Shown here in pieces: positions 50,039-59,266 of a DNA stretch of 64,000 bases (position 1 is the stretch's first letter; every line of letters starts with the position of its first letter). The stretch lies in contig NZ_CP060695.1 of assembly GCF_014352875.1 (NCBI RefSeq), positions 2,883,501 through 2,947,500 of the forward strand. The letters are read 5' to 3'. A program made the position numbers and the translations under genes. Below the pieces are notes generated by a model. That model did no database searches and was not told the DNA's origin. It saw only the letters and a list, made by a program, of their open reading frames with translations. The DNA comes from Polaribacter pectinis. Its GTDB lineage: Bacteria > Bacteroidota > Bacteroidia > Flavobacteriales > Flavobacteriaceae.

Positions 50039-52375
50039 ATGATGAAAAAACTTTTTTCAAGCTTCATTTTTCTTTTTGTACTTACTATTTCTGCCCAAAC
50101 AGATTATAGTGATTCTTGGGAAGATTTTTATTCTTACAACAACGTAAAAGATTTTGTAAAAGTAGAAAATATAATTTATGCGTTGGCAGATAATGCTGTT
50201 TTTACGTATAATATTAACACAGAAGAAATAGAAAAACTATCTTCTGTACAAGGTTTGTCTGGAGAGGTTACTACTTCAATTCATTATAATACTACATTTA
50301 AAAGATTGGTAATAGGTTATGAAAATGGTCTTGTAGAAGTGGTAGATAATGATGGTACAATTACTATTTCTTCCGATATTTTAAATTTTAATGAATCTGG
50401 AGAAAAAAGCATAAATCACATTTCTGAATTTAATAACAAATTATATTTAGCAACTCCTTTTGCAATTGTAGTTTATGATATAGAAAAACTAGAATTTGGT
50501 GATACTTATTTTATAGGAAATAATTCTAGTTCCATAAAAATCAATCAAACTATAGTTGACAATTCTAGAATTTATGCGGCTACAGAAAACGGAATTTTTA
50601 AAGCCGATATTACAAGTAATTTATTAATAGATTTTAATAATTGGCAACAACAATTTTCAGGAAGGAATTTTAGTCAAATAACGTTGTTTAATAATCAATT
50701 ATATACAGTAGAAGGCACTAAATTATTTAGTTTCATTGGTGGTAATTTAACGGAAGTAAGAGATTTTTCTCAAAATATTATTTCTATAAAATCTTCTAAT
50801 AGTCATCTATCTGTTACTTTAAACACTAACTCTATAGTTTTAAATATAGCTTTAAATGAAGTTGTTCAATTTTCAACAAATACAGAATTCAACTATAATT
50901 TAAACAATTCTTTTTTTGAAGATACCACTGTTTTTTTAGCAACAAAAGAGTTTGGTTTATTATCTGCATCAATAAGTTCACCTTCAAGTTACTTAGAAAT
51001 ACATCCACAAGGACCTTTGTCTAATGATGTTTTTTCAATAGCATCTCAAAATAAAAATCTTTGGGTAGTTTATGGAGGTTATACAAGTACTTATGCACCT
51101 AACCAAAAGGAACAAGGTTTTTCTCATTTTAATGATGAAGAATGGATAAATGTAAAATACAATCCTAATTTTCCGGTTACAGATTTATCACACATATCAA
51201 TAGACCCAGATAATGATGAGAACGTTTTTATAAGTTCTTTTGGTGTAACTACAAATTTAAACAGTGTTTCTACTGGAGGTTTATTGGCTCTAGATAATAA
51301 TGACATAAAAACATTTTACAATCAAAACAATAGCCCTTTAGAAGACATAGATACCAGAGCATCTCATGTTTCAATAAGAGTTGCAGGAACTGCTTTTGAT
51401 AGTCGCGGAAATTTGTGGGTTACAAATGTTGGTGTCTCTAGCGAATTAAAAAAACTTTCTTCTGGCGGACAGTGGTCTAGTGTAGACTTGTCTTCTTTAA
51501 CATCAAATCAAGTAGCTATTGGTTTAACGGAAGTTGCAATAGATAGAGGAAATGGTGTTTGGATAGGAACAAGAAGTAATGGTGTGTATGCGTATAATGA
51601 AAACGGAAACAGAAAAAAAGCCTTAATTACCTCTCCTAATTTAGGGAATTTACCAGATTTAAATGTAAGAACAGTAGTTGTAGATGCAAGTAATAGAGTT
51701 TGGTTAGGTACAAAATCTGGTTTGGTTGTATATAGTAATGCTTCTGGTGTTTTTGATGACCAAAACCCTGAAGCGTCACCTGTTATTATTAATGCAAATT
51801 CAGATGGTTTTGGAGACCGTCTTTTGGGAGATCAAACAGTTAATTCTATAGTTGTAGATGGTGCAGATAATAAATGGTTTGGTACAGATAATGGAGGTGT
51901 TATTTATACAAATCCTAGTGGACAAAATACGTTAGCTAATTTTAGCAAACAAAACTCCCCATTACCATCTAATAGAATTATTAAAATTACAGTAGACAAT
52001 TCTTCTGGGAAAGTATATTTTGCTACCGATAAAGGTATAGTGGCATACAACAGTAAAGTAGCTCCTTTTGGAGATGTTTTGGGTGAAGTGTACGCTTATC
52101 CAAACCCAGCTTTAAAAAACCACGAAATTGTTACTATAGATGGTAGAAATGGCACACATTTACCAAAAGGAACCAATGTAAAAATACTAGATGTTGCAGG
52201 TAATTTAGTTTTTGAAACAAATGTTGTAGAAGGACAAGAATTACAAGGAGGAAAAGTTGTTTGGAACAAAAAAAACTTGGCTGGTAATAAAGTAGCTTCT
52301 GGTATTTATATTGTTTTATTATCTAATGATGATGCTTCTGAAACTAGTGTAACTAAAATTGCAATAGTAAATTAA
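50039..52375 (+). CDS. porZ: PorZ-like type IX secretion protein with type A C-terminal domain
   Basis: A 778-aa exported protein (signal MMKKLFSSFIFLFVLTISAQ). PorZ is a surface component of the type IX system that, in Porphyromonas, delivers anionic lipopolysaccharide to the attachment complex. Two beta-propellers are visible as repeated strands (WEDFYSYNNVKDFVKVENIIYAL, NLWVTNVGVS, GVWIGTRSNGVYAYN, RVWLGTKSGLVVYS, NKWFGTDNGGVIYT). The last ~85 residues form a type A sorting domain (YAYPNPALKN...GNKVASGIYIVLL), as PorZ retains. recO starts 2 bp after its stop. Confidence 0.85.
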   Translation: MMKKLFSSFIFLFVLTISAQTDYSDSWEDFYSYNNVKDFVKVENIIYALADNAVFTYNINTEEIEKLSSVQGLSGEVTTSIHYNTTFKRLVIGYENGLVEVVDNDGTITISSDILNFNESGEKSINHISEFNNKLYLATPFAIVVYDIEKLEFGDTYFIGNNSSSIKINQTIVDNSRIYAATENGIFKADITSNLLIDFNNWQQQFSGRNFSQITLFNNQLYTVEGTKLFSFIGGNLTEVRDFSQNIISIKSSNSHLSVTLNTNSIVLNIALNEVVQFSTNTEFNYNLNNSFFEDTTVFLATKEFGLLSASISSPSSYLEIHPQGPLSNDVFSIASQNKNLWVVYGGYTSTYAPNQKEQGFSHFNDEEWINVKYNPNFPVTDLSHISIDPDNDENVFISSFGVTTNLNSVSTGGLLALDNNDIKTFYNQNNSPLEDIDTRASHVSIRVAGTAFDSRGNLWVTNVGVSSELKKLSSGGQWSSVDLSSLTSNQVAIGLTEVAIDRGNGVWIGTRSNGVYAYNENGNRKKALITSPNLGNLPDLNVRTVVVDASNRVWLGTKSGLVVYSNASGVFDDQNPEASPVIINANSDGFGDRLLGDQTVNSIVVDGADNKWFGTDNGGVIYTNPSGQNTLANFSKQNSPLPSNRIIKITVDNSSGKVYFATDKGIVAYNSKVAPFGDVLGEVYAYPNPALKNHEIVTIDGRNGTHLPKGTNVKILDVAGNLVFETNVVEGQELQGGKVVWNKKNLAGNKVASGIYIVLLSNDDASETSVTKIAIVN

Positions 52376-52377
52376 AA

Positions 52378-53100
52378 ATGGCAATTGTAACCACAAAAGC
52401 AATTGTTTTAAGCGCATTAAAATATAGCGATTCTAGCTTAATTGTAAAATGCTATACACAAGAAGAAGGTTTAAAATCTTATTTAATTAGAGGAATTCTT
52501 AAAGCTAAAAAAGGTGGGTTAAAAATAGCTTATTTTCAGCCATTAACACAGCTAAAAATTGAAGCTAGTCATAACAGCAAAGGAAACTTAAACGCTATAA
52601 AAGAGGTGCAGGTTTCTTACCCTTACAAAACCATTTATAATGACATTGTAAAGCAATCAGTAGTATTGTTTTTATCGGAAGTTTTATCAAACTCTATTCA
52701 AGAGGAAGAGAAAAACAAATCTCTTTTCCAATATTTAGAAACTGCTTTAATTTGGTTAGATGTTCATGATAAAATTGCCAATTTTCATTTATTATTTTTA
52801 TTGAATTTAACTCGGTTTTTAGGATTTTATCCAGATTTGTCTGAAAATAATAAAATTGGGTTCGATTTATTAGAAGGAAATTTCTCAAATTCAACTTCAC
52901 AAAAAAATGTTATTTCTGGAGCAAATTTTTATCAATTTAAAAAGCTGTTAGGCATAGATTTTGATGGTATAGAAAAAGTGTCTTTTAGTAAATCTGAAAG
53001 GCAAGTTGTATTGCAAATAATTATTAGATATTTTGAACTACATTTGGGCGGTTTTAGAAACCCTAAATCGTTACAAATTTTAGAAACAGTTTTTAGTTGA
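52378..53100 (+). CDS. recO: DNA repair protein RecO
   Basis: A 240-aa recombination mediator of the RecFOR pathway, which loads RecA on SSB-coated gaps. The N-terminal OB-fold has TTKAIVLSALKYSDSSLIVKCYTQEEGLKSYLIRG (typical RecO start); the C-terminal helical part has FHLLFLLNLTRFLGFYPDLS and HLGGFRNPKSLQIL. No zinc Cys set is obvious, as in many Gram-negatives. Its TGA overlaps the next ATG by one base (TGATG). Confidence 0.9.
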   Translation: MAIVTTKAIVLSALKYSDSSLIVKCYTQEEGLKSYLIRGILKAKKGGLKIAYFQPLTQLKIEASHNSKGNLNAIKEVQVSYPYKTIYNDIVKQSVVLFLSEVLSNSIQEEEKNKSLFQYLETALIWLDVHDKIANFHLLFLLNLTRFLGFYPDLSENNKIGFDLLEGNFSNSTSQKNVISGANFYQFKKLLGIDFDGIEKVSFSKSERQVVLQIIIRYFELHLGGFRNPKSLQILETVFS

Positions 53101-55568
53101 TGAAGTACATATTCTTTTCATTCGTATTTTTTATAAGTTGTACAGTTTTTGCTCAAGAAGTAAAAATTCTAGACAAAGAAACAGGTAAATCTGTTAATAA
53201 TGTTACTGTTTTTAATGATGATCAAACCATAAATATATCTTCTAACGATAAGGGTTTTGTAGATATTTCTGAATTTAAAAACAATGAATTTATTGTTTTT
53301 TCTCATCTATCTTATGCCGTTTTAAGAGTAAAAAAATCAACCTTAAAAAGTAGAAAATTTACTGTTTATTTAACCAAACAATCAGAACAATTAGATGAGG
53401 TCGTTTTATCAGTTTTTAAAAAGGAAGCAAAAACAAATAGAATAGCAGAGCAAATTGCTGTTATTTCGGCTAAAGATATTCAAAAAATATCTCCACAAAC
53501 CTCTGCAGATTTATTGGCAGCAATCCCTGGAATTAAGGTTCAGAAATCTCAATTTGGTGGAGGAAGTCCTGTAATTCGAGGTATGGAGTCTAACCGCGTT
53601 TTATTAGTAGTAGATGGTGTTAGAATGAACAACGCCATATATAGAAAAGGGCATTTGCAAAATTCTATAACTGTTGCGCCAAACATGTTAGATAAAACCG
53701 AAGTAGTTTTTGGACCTTCATCTGTTATTTATGGTTCAGATGCTTTGGGTGGTGTTATACATTATTACACAAAAACGCCTAAATTATCTGAAGAAAACGA
53801 AGTTAAAAGTCAGCTTTTTTCAAGGTTTTCATCGGTAAATCAAGAATCTACAACGAATTTTTCGGCAGAGTTAAGTTTTAAAAATTGGGCTTCTTTTACA
53901 AGTGTTTCTTACAGTAATTTTGGCGATTTAAAAGCTGGAAAAAATCGTAATCATGGTTTTGATGATTGGGGAAAGGTATTTTTTTATTCAGAAAATGTAA
54001 ATGGTAATTACAATCCTAATCCAACAGTAAATGAAAACCCTAATTTACAGAGAAATACAGGTTATAGTCAAACTGATATTTTACAAAAGTTCTTTGTGCC
54101 TTTATCTGAAAGCACAGATTTAAAAGTTAATTTACAGTATTCTACTACATCAGACATTCCTAGGTTTGATAGATTAACAGAGTTAAGTAATGGTGAACTA
54201 AAATTTGCAGAATGGAATTATGGTCCACAAAACAGATTGTTGCTTTCATCTCAATTGTTGATAAATCCAAATAAAAATTGGCTAGAAAGTGGTACTATTA
54301 CTGCTGCTTATCAAAATCTTGAAGAAAGTAGAATTCAACGTAAATTTGGAAGTTTAGATCGTTCTTATAGAGAAGAAACTGTAAATATTTTTAGTATTAA
54401 TGGAGATTTTTCTGTGCCATTAACAGAAGATAAAAAAAGGACACTTTCCTATGGCTTTGAGTTTGCTTATAATGATGTAAAGTCTAATTCTTACGGAAAA
54501 GAATTAAACATTGTAAATGGAGAAATCGATGGTTTTTCTAATGATTTTAAGGTACAATCTCGTTATCCAGATGGAGGAAGTAATTATTTAAGTTCTGCAG
54601 TTTATGTAGATTATAGGCAAGATTTAAGTAAAAAATCTACTTTAAACTCTGGAATTCGTTTTACCAATACAAACTTAAATGCAAAATGGATAGACGAAAC
54701 ATTTATTAAACTACCAGATAATGACATTAGTGCAAACCATTCTGCAGTTACAGCTACAGTTGGTTATGTGTATAGACCTAATAAAAATTGGCAACTAAAT
54801 AGTGTAATATCTTCTGGTTTTCGTTCACCAAATATAGATGATGTTGGTAGGGTTCGTGAAAAAAGTGGAGATGTAACTGTGCCAAATATAGATGTAAAAC
54901 CAGAATTTGCTTACAATGCAGAAATAGGAATTAAAAAATATTTTAACAATAGAAAATTTCGTTTAGGAGCTACTGTTTTTTACACATTGCTAGACAATTA
55001 TATTATTAGAGATAGTTTTATAATTAATGGAAGTGATCAAGTAGAATTCGATGGAGAATTTGGTAACGCAGTAGCAAACCAGAACAGAGGTAATGCTTTT
55101 ATTACAGGATATACAGCAAGTTATTCAGGAAAAATTTCTAATACTTGGAACACTACTGGTTTCATTACTTTTACTAAAGGTAGAACCTATGATACAGAAG
55201 AACCTATGTCTTCTATTCCACCTTTATTTGGTCAGTTTGAAGTAAATTATAAAAATGACAGATTAGAATTAGGTGCTGCTGTAAGATTTAACAGTAAAAA
55301 AGATATTACAGATTTTAACTTTAGAGAAGGGATTGATAACCACGATTTAACACCAATTGTAGATGAAAATGCAACTGCAGATGAAGATAAATTTTATGGT
55401 TCACCAAGCTGGGCTACTTTAGGGGTAAATGGAAGTTATGTTTTAAATACTAATTTTTCTGTACAAGCAAGATTAGACAATCTTTTAGATGAACATTATA
55501 TAGAGTTTGCTTCTGGAGTTGCGGCACCTGGTAGAAACTTATCTATTTCTTTTGTGGCTAGTTTTTAA
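53100..55568 (+). CDS. TonB-dependent receptor, haemoglobin/haem-type
   Basis: An 822-aa outer-membrane receptor. I start it at the ATG at 53100; an in-frame TTG one codon upstream is less likely. After a signal peptide (FFISCTVFAQ) and a short beta domain, the plug has QTSADLLAAIPGIKVQKSQFGGGSPVIRGMESNRVLLVVDGVRMNNAIYR and GPSSVIYGSDALGGVIHYYT, most like haemoglobin/haem receptors. The barrel ends in alternating strands with a terminal Phe. It follows porZ-recO directly; an operon is likely, but a functional link to RecO is not expected. Confidence 0.85.
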   Translation: MKYIFFSFVFFISCTVFAQEVKILDKETGKSVNNVTVFNDDQTINISSNDKGFVDISEFKNNEFIVFSHLSYAVLRVKKSTLKSRKFTVYLTKQSEQLDEVVLSVFKKEAKTNRIAEQIAVISAKDIQKISPQTSADLLAAIPGIKVQKSQFGGGSPVIRGMESNRVLLVVDGVRMNNAIYRKGHLQNSITVAPNMLDKTEVVFGPSSVIYGSDALGGVIHYYTKTPKLSEENEVKSQLFSRFSSVNQESTTNFSAELSFKNWASFTSVSYSNFGDLKAGKNRNHGFDDWGKVFFYSENVNGNYNPNPTVNENPNLQRNTGYSQTDILQKFFVPLSESTDLKVNLQYSTTSDIPRFDRLTELSNGELKFAEWNYGPQNRLLLSSQLLINPNKNWLESGTITAAYQNLEESRIQRKFGSLDRSYREETVNIFSINGDFSVPLTEDKKRTLSYGFEFAYNDVKSNSYGKELNIVNGEIDGFSNDFKVQSRYPDGGSNYLSSAVYVDYRQDLSKKSTLNSGIRFTNTNLNAKWIDETFIKLPDNDISANHSAVTATVGYVYRPNKNWQLNSVISSGFRSPNIDDVGRVREKSGDVTVPNIDVKPEFAYNAEIGIKKYFNNRKFRLGATVFYTLLDNYIIRDSFIINGSDQVEFDGEFGNAVANQNRGNAFITGYTASYSGKISNTWNTTGFITFTKGRTYDTEEPMSSIPPLFGQFEVNYKNDRLELGAAVRFNSKKDITDFNFREGIDNHDLTPIVDENATADEDKFYGSPSWATLGVNGSYVLNTNFSVQARLDNLLDEHYIEFASGVAAPGRNLSISFVASF

Positions 55569-55615
55569 CATTTTAAGTACCTTTATAGAGCTATAAATTA
55601 CTTCTTATGAAAAAG

Positions 55616-55966
55616 CTATTTTTTCTTTTTTCCTTCTTCCGTAAAATTATCAGATAAAGCACGTTCTGTTTTTACAATACTTACAATAACAGATAAAAAA
55701 ACAAAAGCCATTGGTTGCCACGTTAATTCTACATTTAAGAAAGCTGCAAACACTAGACCAGCAATAAAAGAAATCATAGAATAAATTAATAAACTATTAT
55801 TAAAAGTACTGTTTGCAAAATCCCAAATTTGTTGATTTTGCATCGCTTTTGGGGTTTTATACCCATAAAAGCTATTAATTTTTTTTGGGGGAAATTTCCA
55901 AAAAATAATACTTAATAAAAATAATAAACCGTTTGTTGTAATTACGTAAATTAAAGCTTCACTCAT
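55616..55966 (-). CDS. SdpI-like membrane protein
   Basis: A 116-aa membrane protein with three predicted helices, similar to the SdpI/YhfL family (PF13630): FPPKKINSFYGYKTPKAMQNQQIWDFANSTFN is the family's conserved loop between helices 1 and 2. SdpI in Bacillus gives immunity to a toxin, but most homologues have no assigned function. It lies 49 bp after tesB on the same strand and ends in a basic KKKK tail. Confidence 0.8.
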   Translation of the reverse strand: MSEALIYVITTNGLLFLLSIIFWKFPPKKINSFYGYKTPKAMQNQQIWDFANSTFNNSLLIYSMISFIAGLVFAAFLNVELTWQPMAFVFLSVIVSIVKTERALSDNFTEEGKKKK

Positions 55967-56015
55967 AATTTTATTTATTTTTTACTGCGACTGAAAACTG
56001 CCAACTGAAGACTGC

Positions 56016-56879
56016 CTACTTTTTCGGTCTCATTAAACCTTCTTGTGCAAAAGAGGCAACTAATTTGCCATCTCTTGTAAAAATATTTCCTTTAGCCAAA
56101 CCTCTTGCACCAAATGCGTTTGGAGATTCTGCAGAAAAAAGCATCCAATCATTAAAATCGAATTCTCTAAAAAACCACATAGAATGATCTAAACTTGCAG
56201 TTTGTGTATTGCCAAAATTGTGTGCACTTGCATTAGAGTTAAAAGCAGCATTTAGTACATTATAATCAGAAATATAGGTTAGAATTTCTTGTTTCGTTCT
56301 AATGTCTAAATCTTTATGATCTCCTTTTAAACGAAACCAAACATCTTCATTTGCAGGTAAATCTTTAGGTTCCATTGGATTTGGAACTCTTACAGGTTTA
56401 AACTCAATAGGCCTTTTAATACTTAAAAAAGCTTTTGTAGATTTTGGTAAAAAATCGCCAAACTGCACTAACATATCTTCCCAACTCATTAATTCTTCTG
56501 GCTGTTTTATAGACTTGTCTATTGCTGTTTGATGTTCAAAACCATCTTCTTTAATGTGGAACGAAGCTGCCATAATAAATATGGTTTTCCCATTTTGGCT
56601 TGCAGTAACCCTTCTTGTAGAAAAACTACCTCCATTTCGCATTTCTGCAACGTGGTAATTTATTGGAACTGTTAAATCTCCCGCTTCTAAAAAATAAGAA
56701 TGCAAAGAATTTATAAATCTGTTTTCTGGAATCGTTCTGTAGGCTGCATTTACAGCTTGTGCCAAAACTTGGCCTCCAAAAACATGTGGACTTCCAATGG
56801 TGTAACTATTTCCGCTAAAATTATTTTCTCCTAAAGCTGTTAAATCTAAAAGGTCTACTAATTCTTTACTCGTTTGCAT
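56016..56879 (-). CDS. tesB: Acyl-CoA thioesterase II
   Basis: A 287-aa double-hotdog thioesterase that hydrolyses acyl-CoA esters. Family landmarks: FGGQVLAQAVNAA, LHSYFLEAGD, RNGGSFSTRRVTASQNGKTIF (first hotdog), and DHSMWFFREFDFNDWMLFSAESPNAFGARGLAKGNIFTRDGKLVASFAQEG (second hotdog with the catalytic Asp region). The length matches E. coli TesB. It begins immediately (0 bp) after the upstream FemAB-like gene's stop. Confidence 0.93.
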   Translation of the reverse strand: MQTSKELVDLLDLTALGENNFSGNSYTIGSPHVFGGQVLAQAVNAAYRTIPENRFINSLHSYFLEAGDLTVPINYHVAEMRNGGSFSTRRVTASQNGKTIFIMAASFHIKEDGFEHQTAIDKSIKQPEELMSWEDMLVQFGDFLPKSTKAFLSIKRPIEFKPVRVPNPMEPKDLPANEDVWFRLKGDHKDLDIRTKQEILTYISDYNVLNAAFNSNASAHNFGNTQTASLDHSMWFFREFDFNDWMLFSAESPNAFGARGLAKGNIFTRDGKLVASFAQEGLMRPKK

Positions 56880-58052
56880 TTATTGCTGTTTTTTAAATGG
56901 AAATTTCTGTTGAAATGGTGTAGGTTGAATTCTCTGCAAAAATAACTTTAATATTTTGTTTGTAATGGTTTTTTTATGACGAAGATACATCGTTAAATCT
57001 TGCGGAATTGCGCCCACAGAACTTTTAATTTCACTTGCAGTTCTTCCAAAATTAATAGTTTTTAAGTTTTTGTTGATGGCAATTTCTATGTAAGAATATA
57101 ACATTCTTTGGTAAATTGCATACTCTCTATTCAAACTATAATCAATACCTACAAAATGTGCGTCTAAAGAATTATTATTGATAATTCCAGACATAAAACC
57201 AACCAATTTATCTTGCAAATAAAATGCTTTTAAAATATATTTTTCGTCGAATTTATCTTTGAAATCTTTATAGGTTTCCAAATTAAAATCGCCCAAATTA
57301 AAGTTAGAACTTTCTGCTACTTTCTTATATAAAGCAGTCATTTCAATAACTTTATTATCAATATTTTCTGAAGTAATTTCTTCAATTTTAATAGAAGCAC
57401 TTTGCGAATATGCTTTTTTCGCTTTTACACGAAACTTGGTCTTCATGGAAGCCAAATAATCATCAAAATTTTGCCAATTTTCATCAATATTTAAAAGCAT
57501 GTTTGGTTCTACTGAAAATGGATTGTAACTCACCGTTTTTAATTCATCTGTAATAAATAAAGATTCGTTTACAAAGTCTTTCAATAGAAAAGCATCAATC
57601 TTATTTTTTAATTCTTTGTTAGAACTCACAAAATGATTAATGGCTTTTGCCAATTCTAAAATCACTTTTTGTTTATCTTGATTCTGTTTTATAAAAACGC
57701 CATGTTCTCCACTTACAAAAGTGTTTCCAGAAATTAGTAATCGTAAAGGTTTGCTGTCTTTTAAAATGCGTAGTTTTCTTCCTAAATTCTTTAAAAAATC
57801 GAAATCATTCTGAATTGAATTCATAAAGAAATCGACTATTTGAATCGACGAAAAAGCAATAGGAATTGAATTATCATCCACCAAAATAATGTAAGAAAAT
57901 GTAATTTCTGGATGATTTTTCTCAATAGATTTTAAAAAATCTCGATGAAAATAAATATTGTTTTCACAACCGAGAATTTCCCAAGTTTTAGCAGGAATTT
58001 TATCAATGGAAGAATAAAATAAAGCAGTATTTGTGTTTTTACAAAAAATCAA
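56880..58052 (-). CDS. GNAT/FemAB-like acyltransferase, unknown substrate
   Basis: A 390-aa soluble protein with an acetyltransferase-like fold. The C-terminal half has KNLKTINFGRTASEIKSSVGAIPQDL, a Gly-Arg-Thr segment as seen in 'peptidogalycan biosynthesis' and FemAB-like proteins, and DKLVGFMSGIINNNSLDAHFVGIDYSLNREYAIYQRML, a typical acyl-CoA/aminoacyl pocket. No signal peptide. Length is usual for that group. It sits between a phosphoesterase gene (1-bp gap) and tesB (0 bp), so one mRNA is likely. The reaction is unknown. Confidence 0.7.
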   Translation of the reverse strand: MIFCKNTNTALFYSSIDKIPAKTWEILGCENNIYFHRDFLKSIEKNHPEITFSYIILVDDNSIPIAFSSIQIVDFFMNSIQNDFDFLKNLGRKLRILKDSKPLRLLISGNTFVSGEHGVFIKQNQDKQKVILELAKAINHFVSSNKELKNKIDAFLLKDFVNESLFITDELKTVSYNPFSVEPNMLLNIDENWQNFDDYLASMKTKFRVKAKKAYSQSASIKIEEITSENIDNKVIEMTALYKKVAESSNFNLGDFNLETYKDFKDKFDEKYILKAFYLQDKLVGFMSGIINNNSLDAHFVGIDYSLNREYAIYQRMLYSYIEIAINKNLKTINFGRTASEIKSSVGAIPQDLTMYLRHKKTITNKILKLFLQRIQPTPFQQKFPFKKQQ

Positions 58053-58053
58053 A

Positions 58054-58947
58054 TTATTGCATATAGTGAGTTAAACTTTCTGGACCTTCTAAAACAGTTC
58101 TAATAATTTGCATAGTTCCGTTTTCTTTTGTGATAATGTGCCATTTTATGAGGCAAATTTCGTTGTTTTCAATTTCAATTCCTGTAATAGATCTTGGGTG
58201 CACACAGCTTCCATCATTAAAAAACGGAATTTCATTTTTATCAGGAAAACGTGGTCTGTGTGTATGCCCAGTAATCATCATTTGATTGTTATTTTCTTGA
58301 ATCCATTTTTCTAATTTGTATTCAACTTTTATGCGTTCTTTAAAGTTTTGTGCAGGAGAAGTTGGGTCGGAAAAACCTAATATTTGTAGCGGTTTCCATA
58401 GTACTTTCACTAAAAAACTACTCAATCTCCAAAACACATAATTAAACCAATCTGCTTGATGTCCATGTAACAAAAAAATTCCTTTTCCTGTGTTTTCATC
58501 TTCTAAAAAAATGGCTTCAGAAAAAGAAGCACCAATTAAAAGTTCTTTTTTTGTGTCTGATACAGAGTCGTAATAATAGTGTAAATTCTTACGGATTGTT
58601 GCAGGATTTTTATATTTCATATCATGATTTCCCCAGATAAAATGCAATCTGTTTTCTTCATGAAACTTTTTTAGCCACATATAAATATGCTTATTGGCTC
58701 TAAAAATGCGTTCGAAACGTCTGTTTTCCCACAATTCGTCTCCATCACCTAACTCAATATAGGTAAAACCGTTGTTGTAATAATGCTCTAAAGCATGTTT
58801 AAACATGTTTCTGTTTCTCGCAAAATCATCAGCAAAACCATTGTTTCCTCTGTGAGAATCGCTAAAAAATACAAATTTAGAATCTGCATTAAAACAAATT
58901 CTTTTTGCGTTTTTAAAAGCACGAGAAATTCTAAAATTAGAAGACAT
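58054..58947 (-). CDS. Metallophosphoesterase of UDP-diacylglucosamine-hydrolase type
   Basis: A 297-aa cytoplasmic calcineurin-like phosphoesterase. Metal motifs: FFSDSHRGN (DxH), GDGDELWENRRF (GDxxE), GNHDMKY, HGHQADWF and GHTHRPRFP. The layout resembles LpxH-like enzymes, although the substrate is not proven. A short helical insert lies near 150-200. It is the first gene of a minus-strand run (phosphoesterase, FemAB-like, tesB, SdpI-like). The upstream gap is 319 bp. Confidence 0.85.
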   Translation of the reverse strand: MSSNFRISRAFKNAKRICFNADSKFVFFSDSHRGNNGFADDFARNRNMFKHALEHYYNNGFTYIELGDGDELWENRRFERIFRANKHIYMWLKKFHEENRLHFIWGNHDMKYKNPATIRKNLHYYYDSVSDTKKELLIGASFSEAIFLEDENTGKGIFLLHGHQADWFNYVFWRLSSFLVKVLWKPLQILGFSDPTSPAQNFKERIKVEYKLEKWIQENNNQMMITGHTHRPRFPDKNEIPFFNDGSCVHPRSITGIEIENNEICLIKWHIITKENGTMQIIRTVLEGPESLTHYMQ

Positions 58948-59266
58948 CTTAATTCTTTATTTAAAGATATAAAGATGCGTAAAAAATATGAAATGCTGAA
59001 TTTTCGTTGCTTTAAAAGCTATAGAGCATTATTTTATATTCTCTTAAAAAAGAGATTCTAAATTTATAATTTTACTTTTTTGTTTATTTCTTTTGGGAAT
59101 TGTTGCTTAAAAATCAACAAATTATACCTGTATTACCTTTTATTCAAAAAGTTTTGTAATTAACTTTAAAGGAAGAGTTTTACATACAGAGTGATATTTA
59201 CTTATAAAAATAGAAAACGCAATTATTATAGAACATTTTTTTCAATTATATTTTATCAAGATTTCG
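58948..59266. other. Gene-free AT-rich gap
   Basis: This 319-bp gap should hold the promoter of the phosphoesterase operon and the end of the araC transcript. I see one small hairpin (TCTCTT at 59040-59045 / AAGAGA at 59050-59055) but no clear TAnnTTTG box on the minus strand, no terminator with a strong stem and no ORF of note. Confidence 0.5.
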
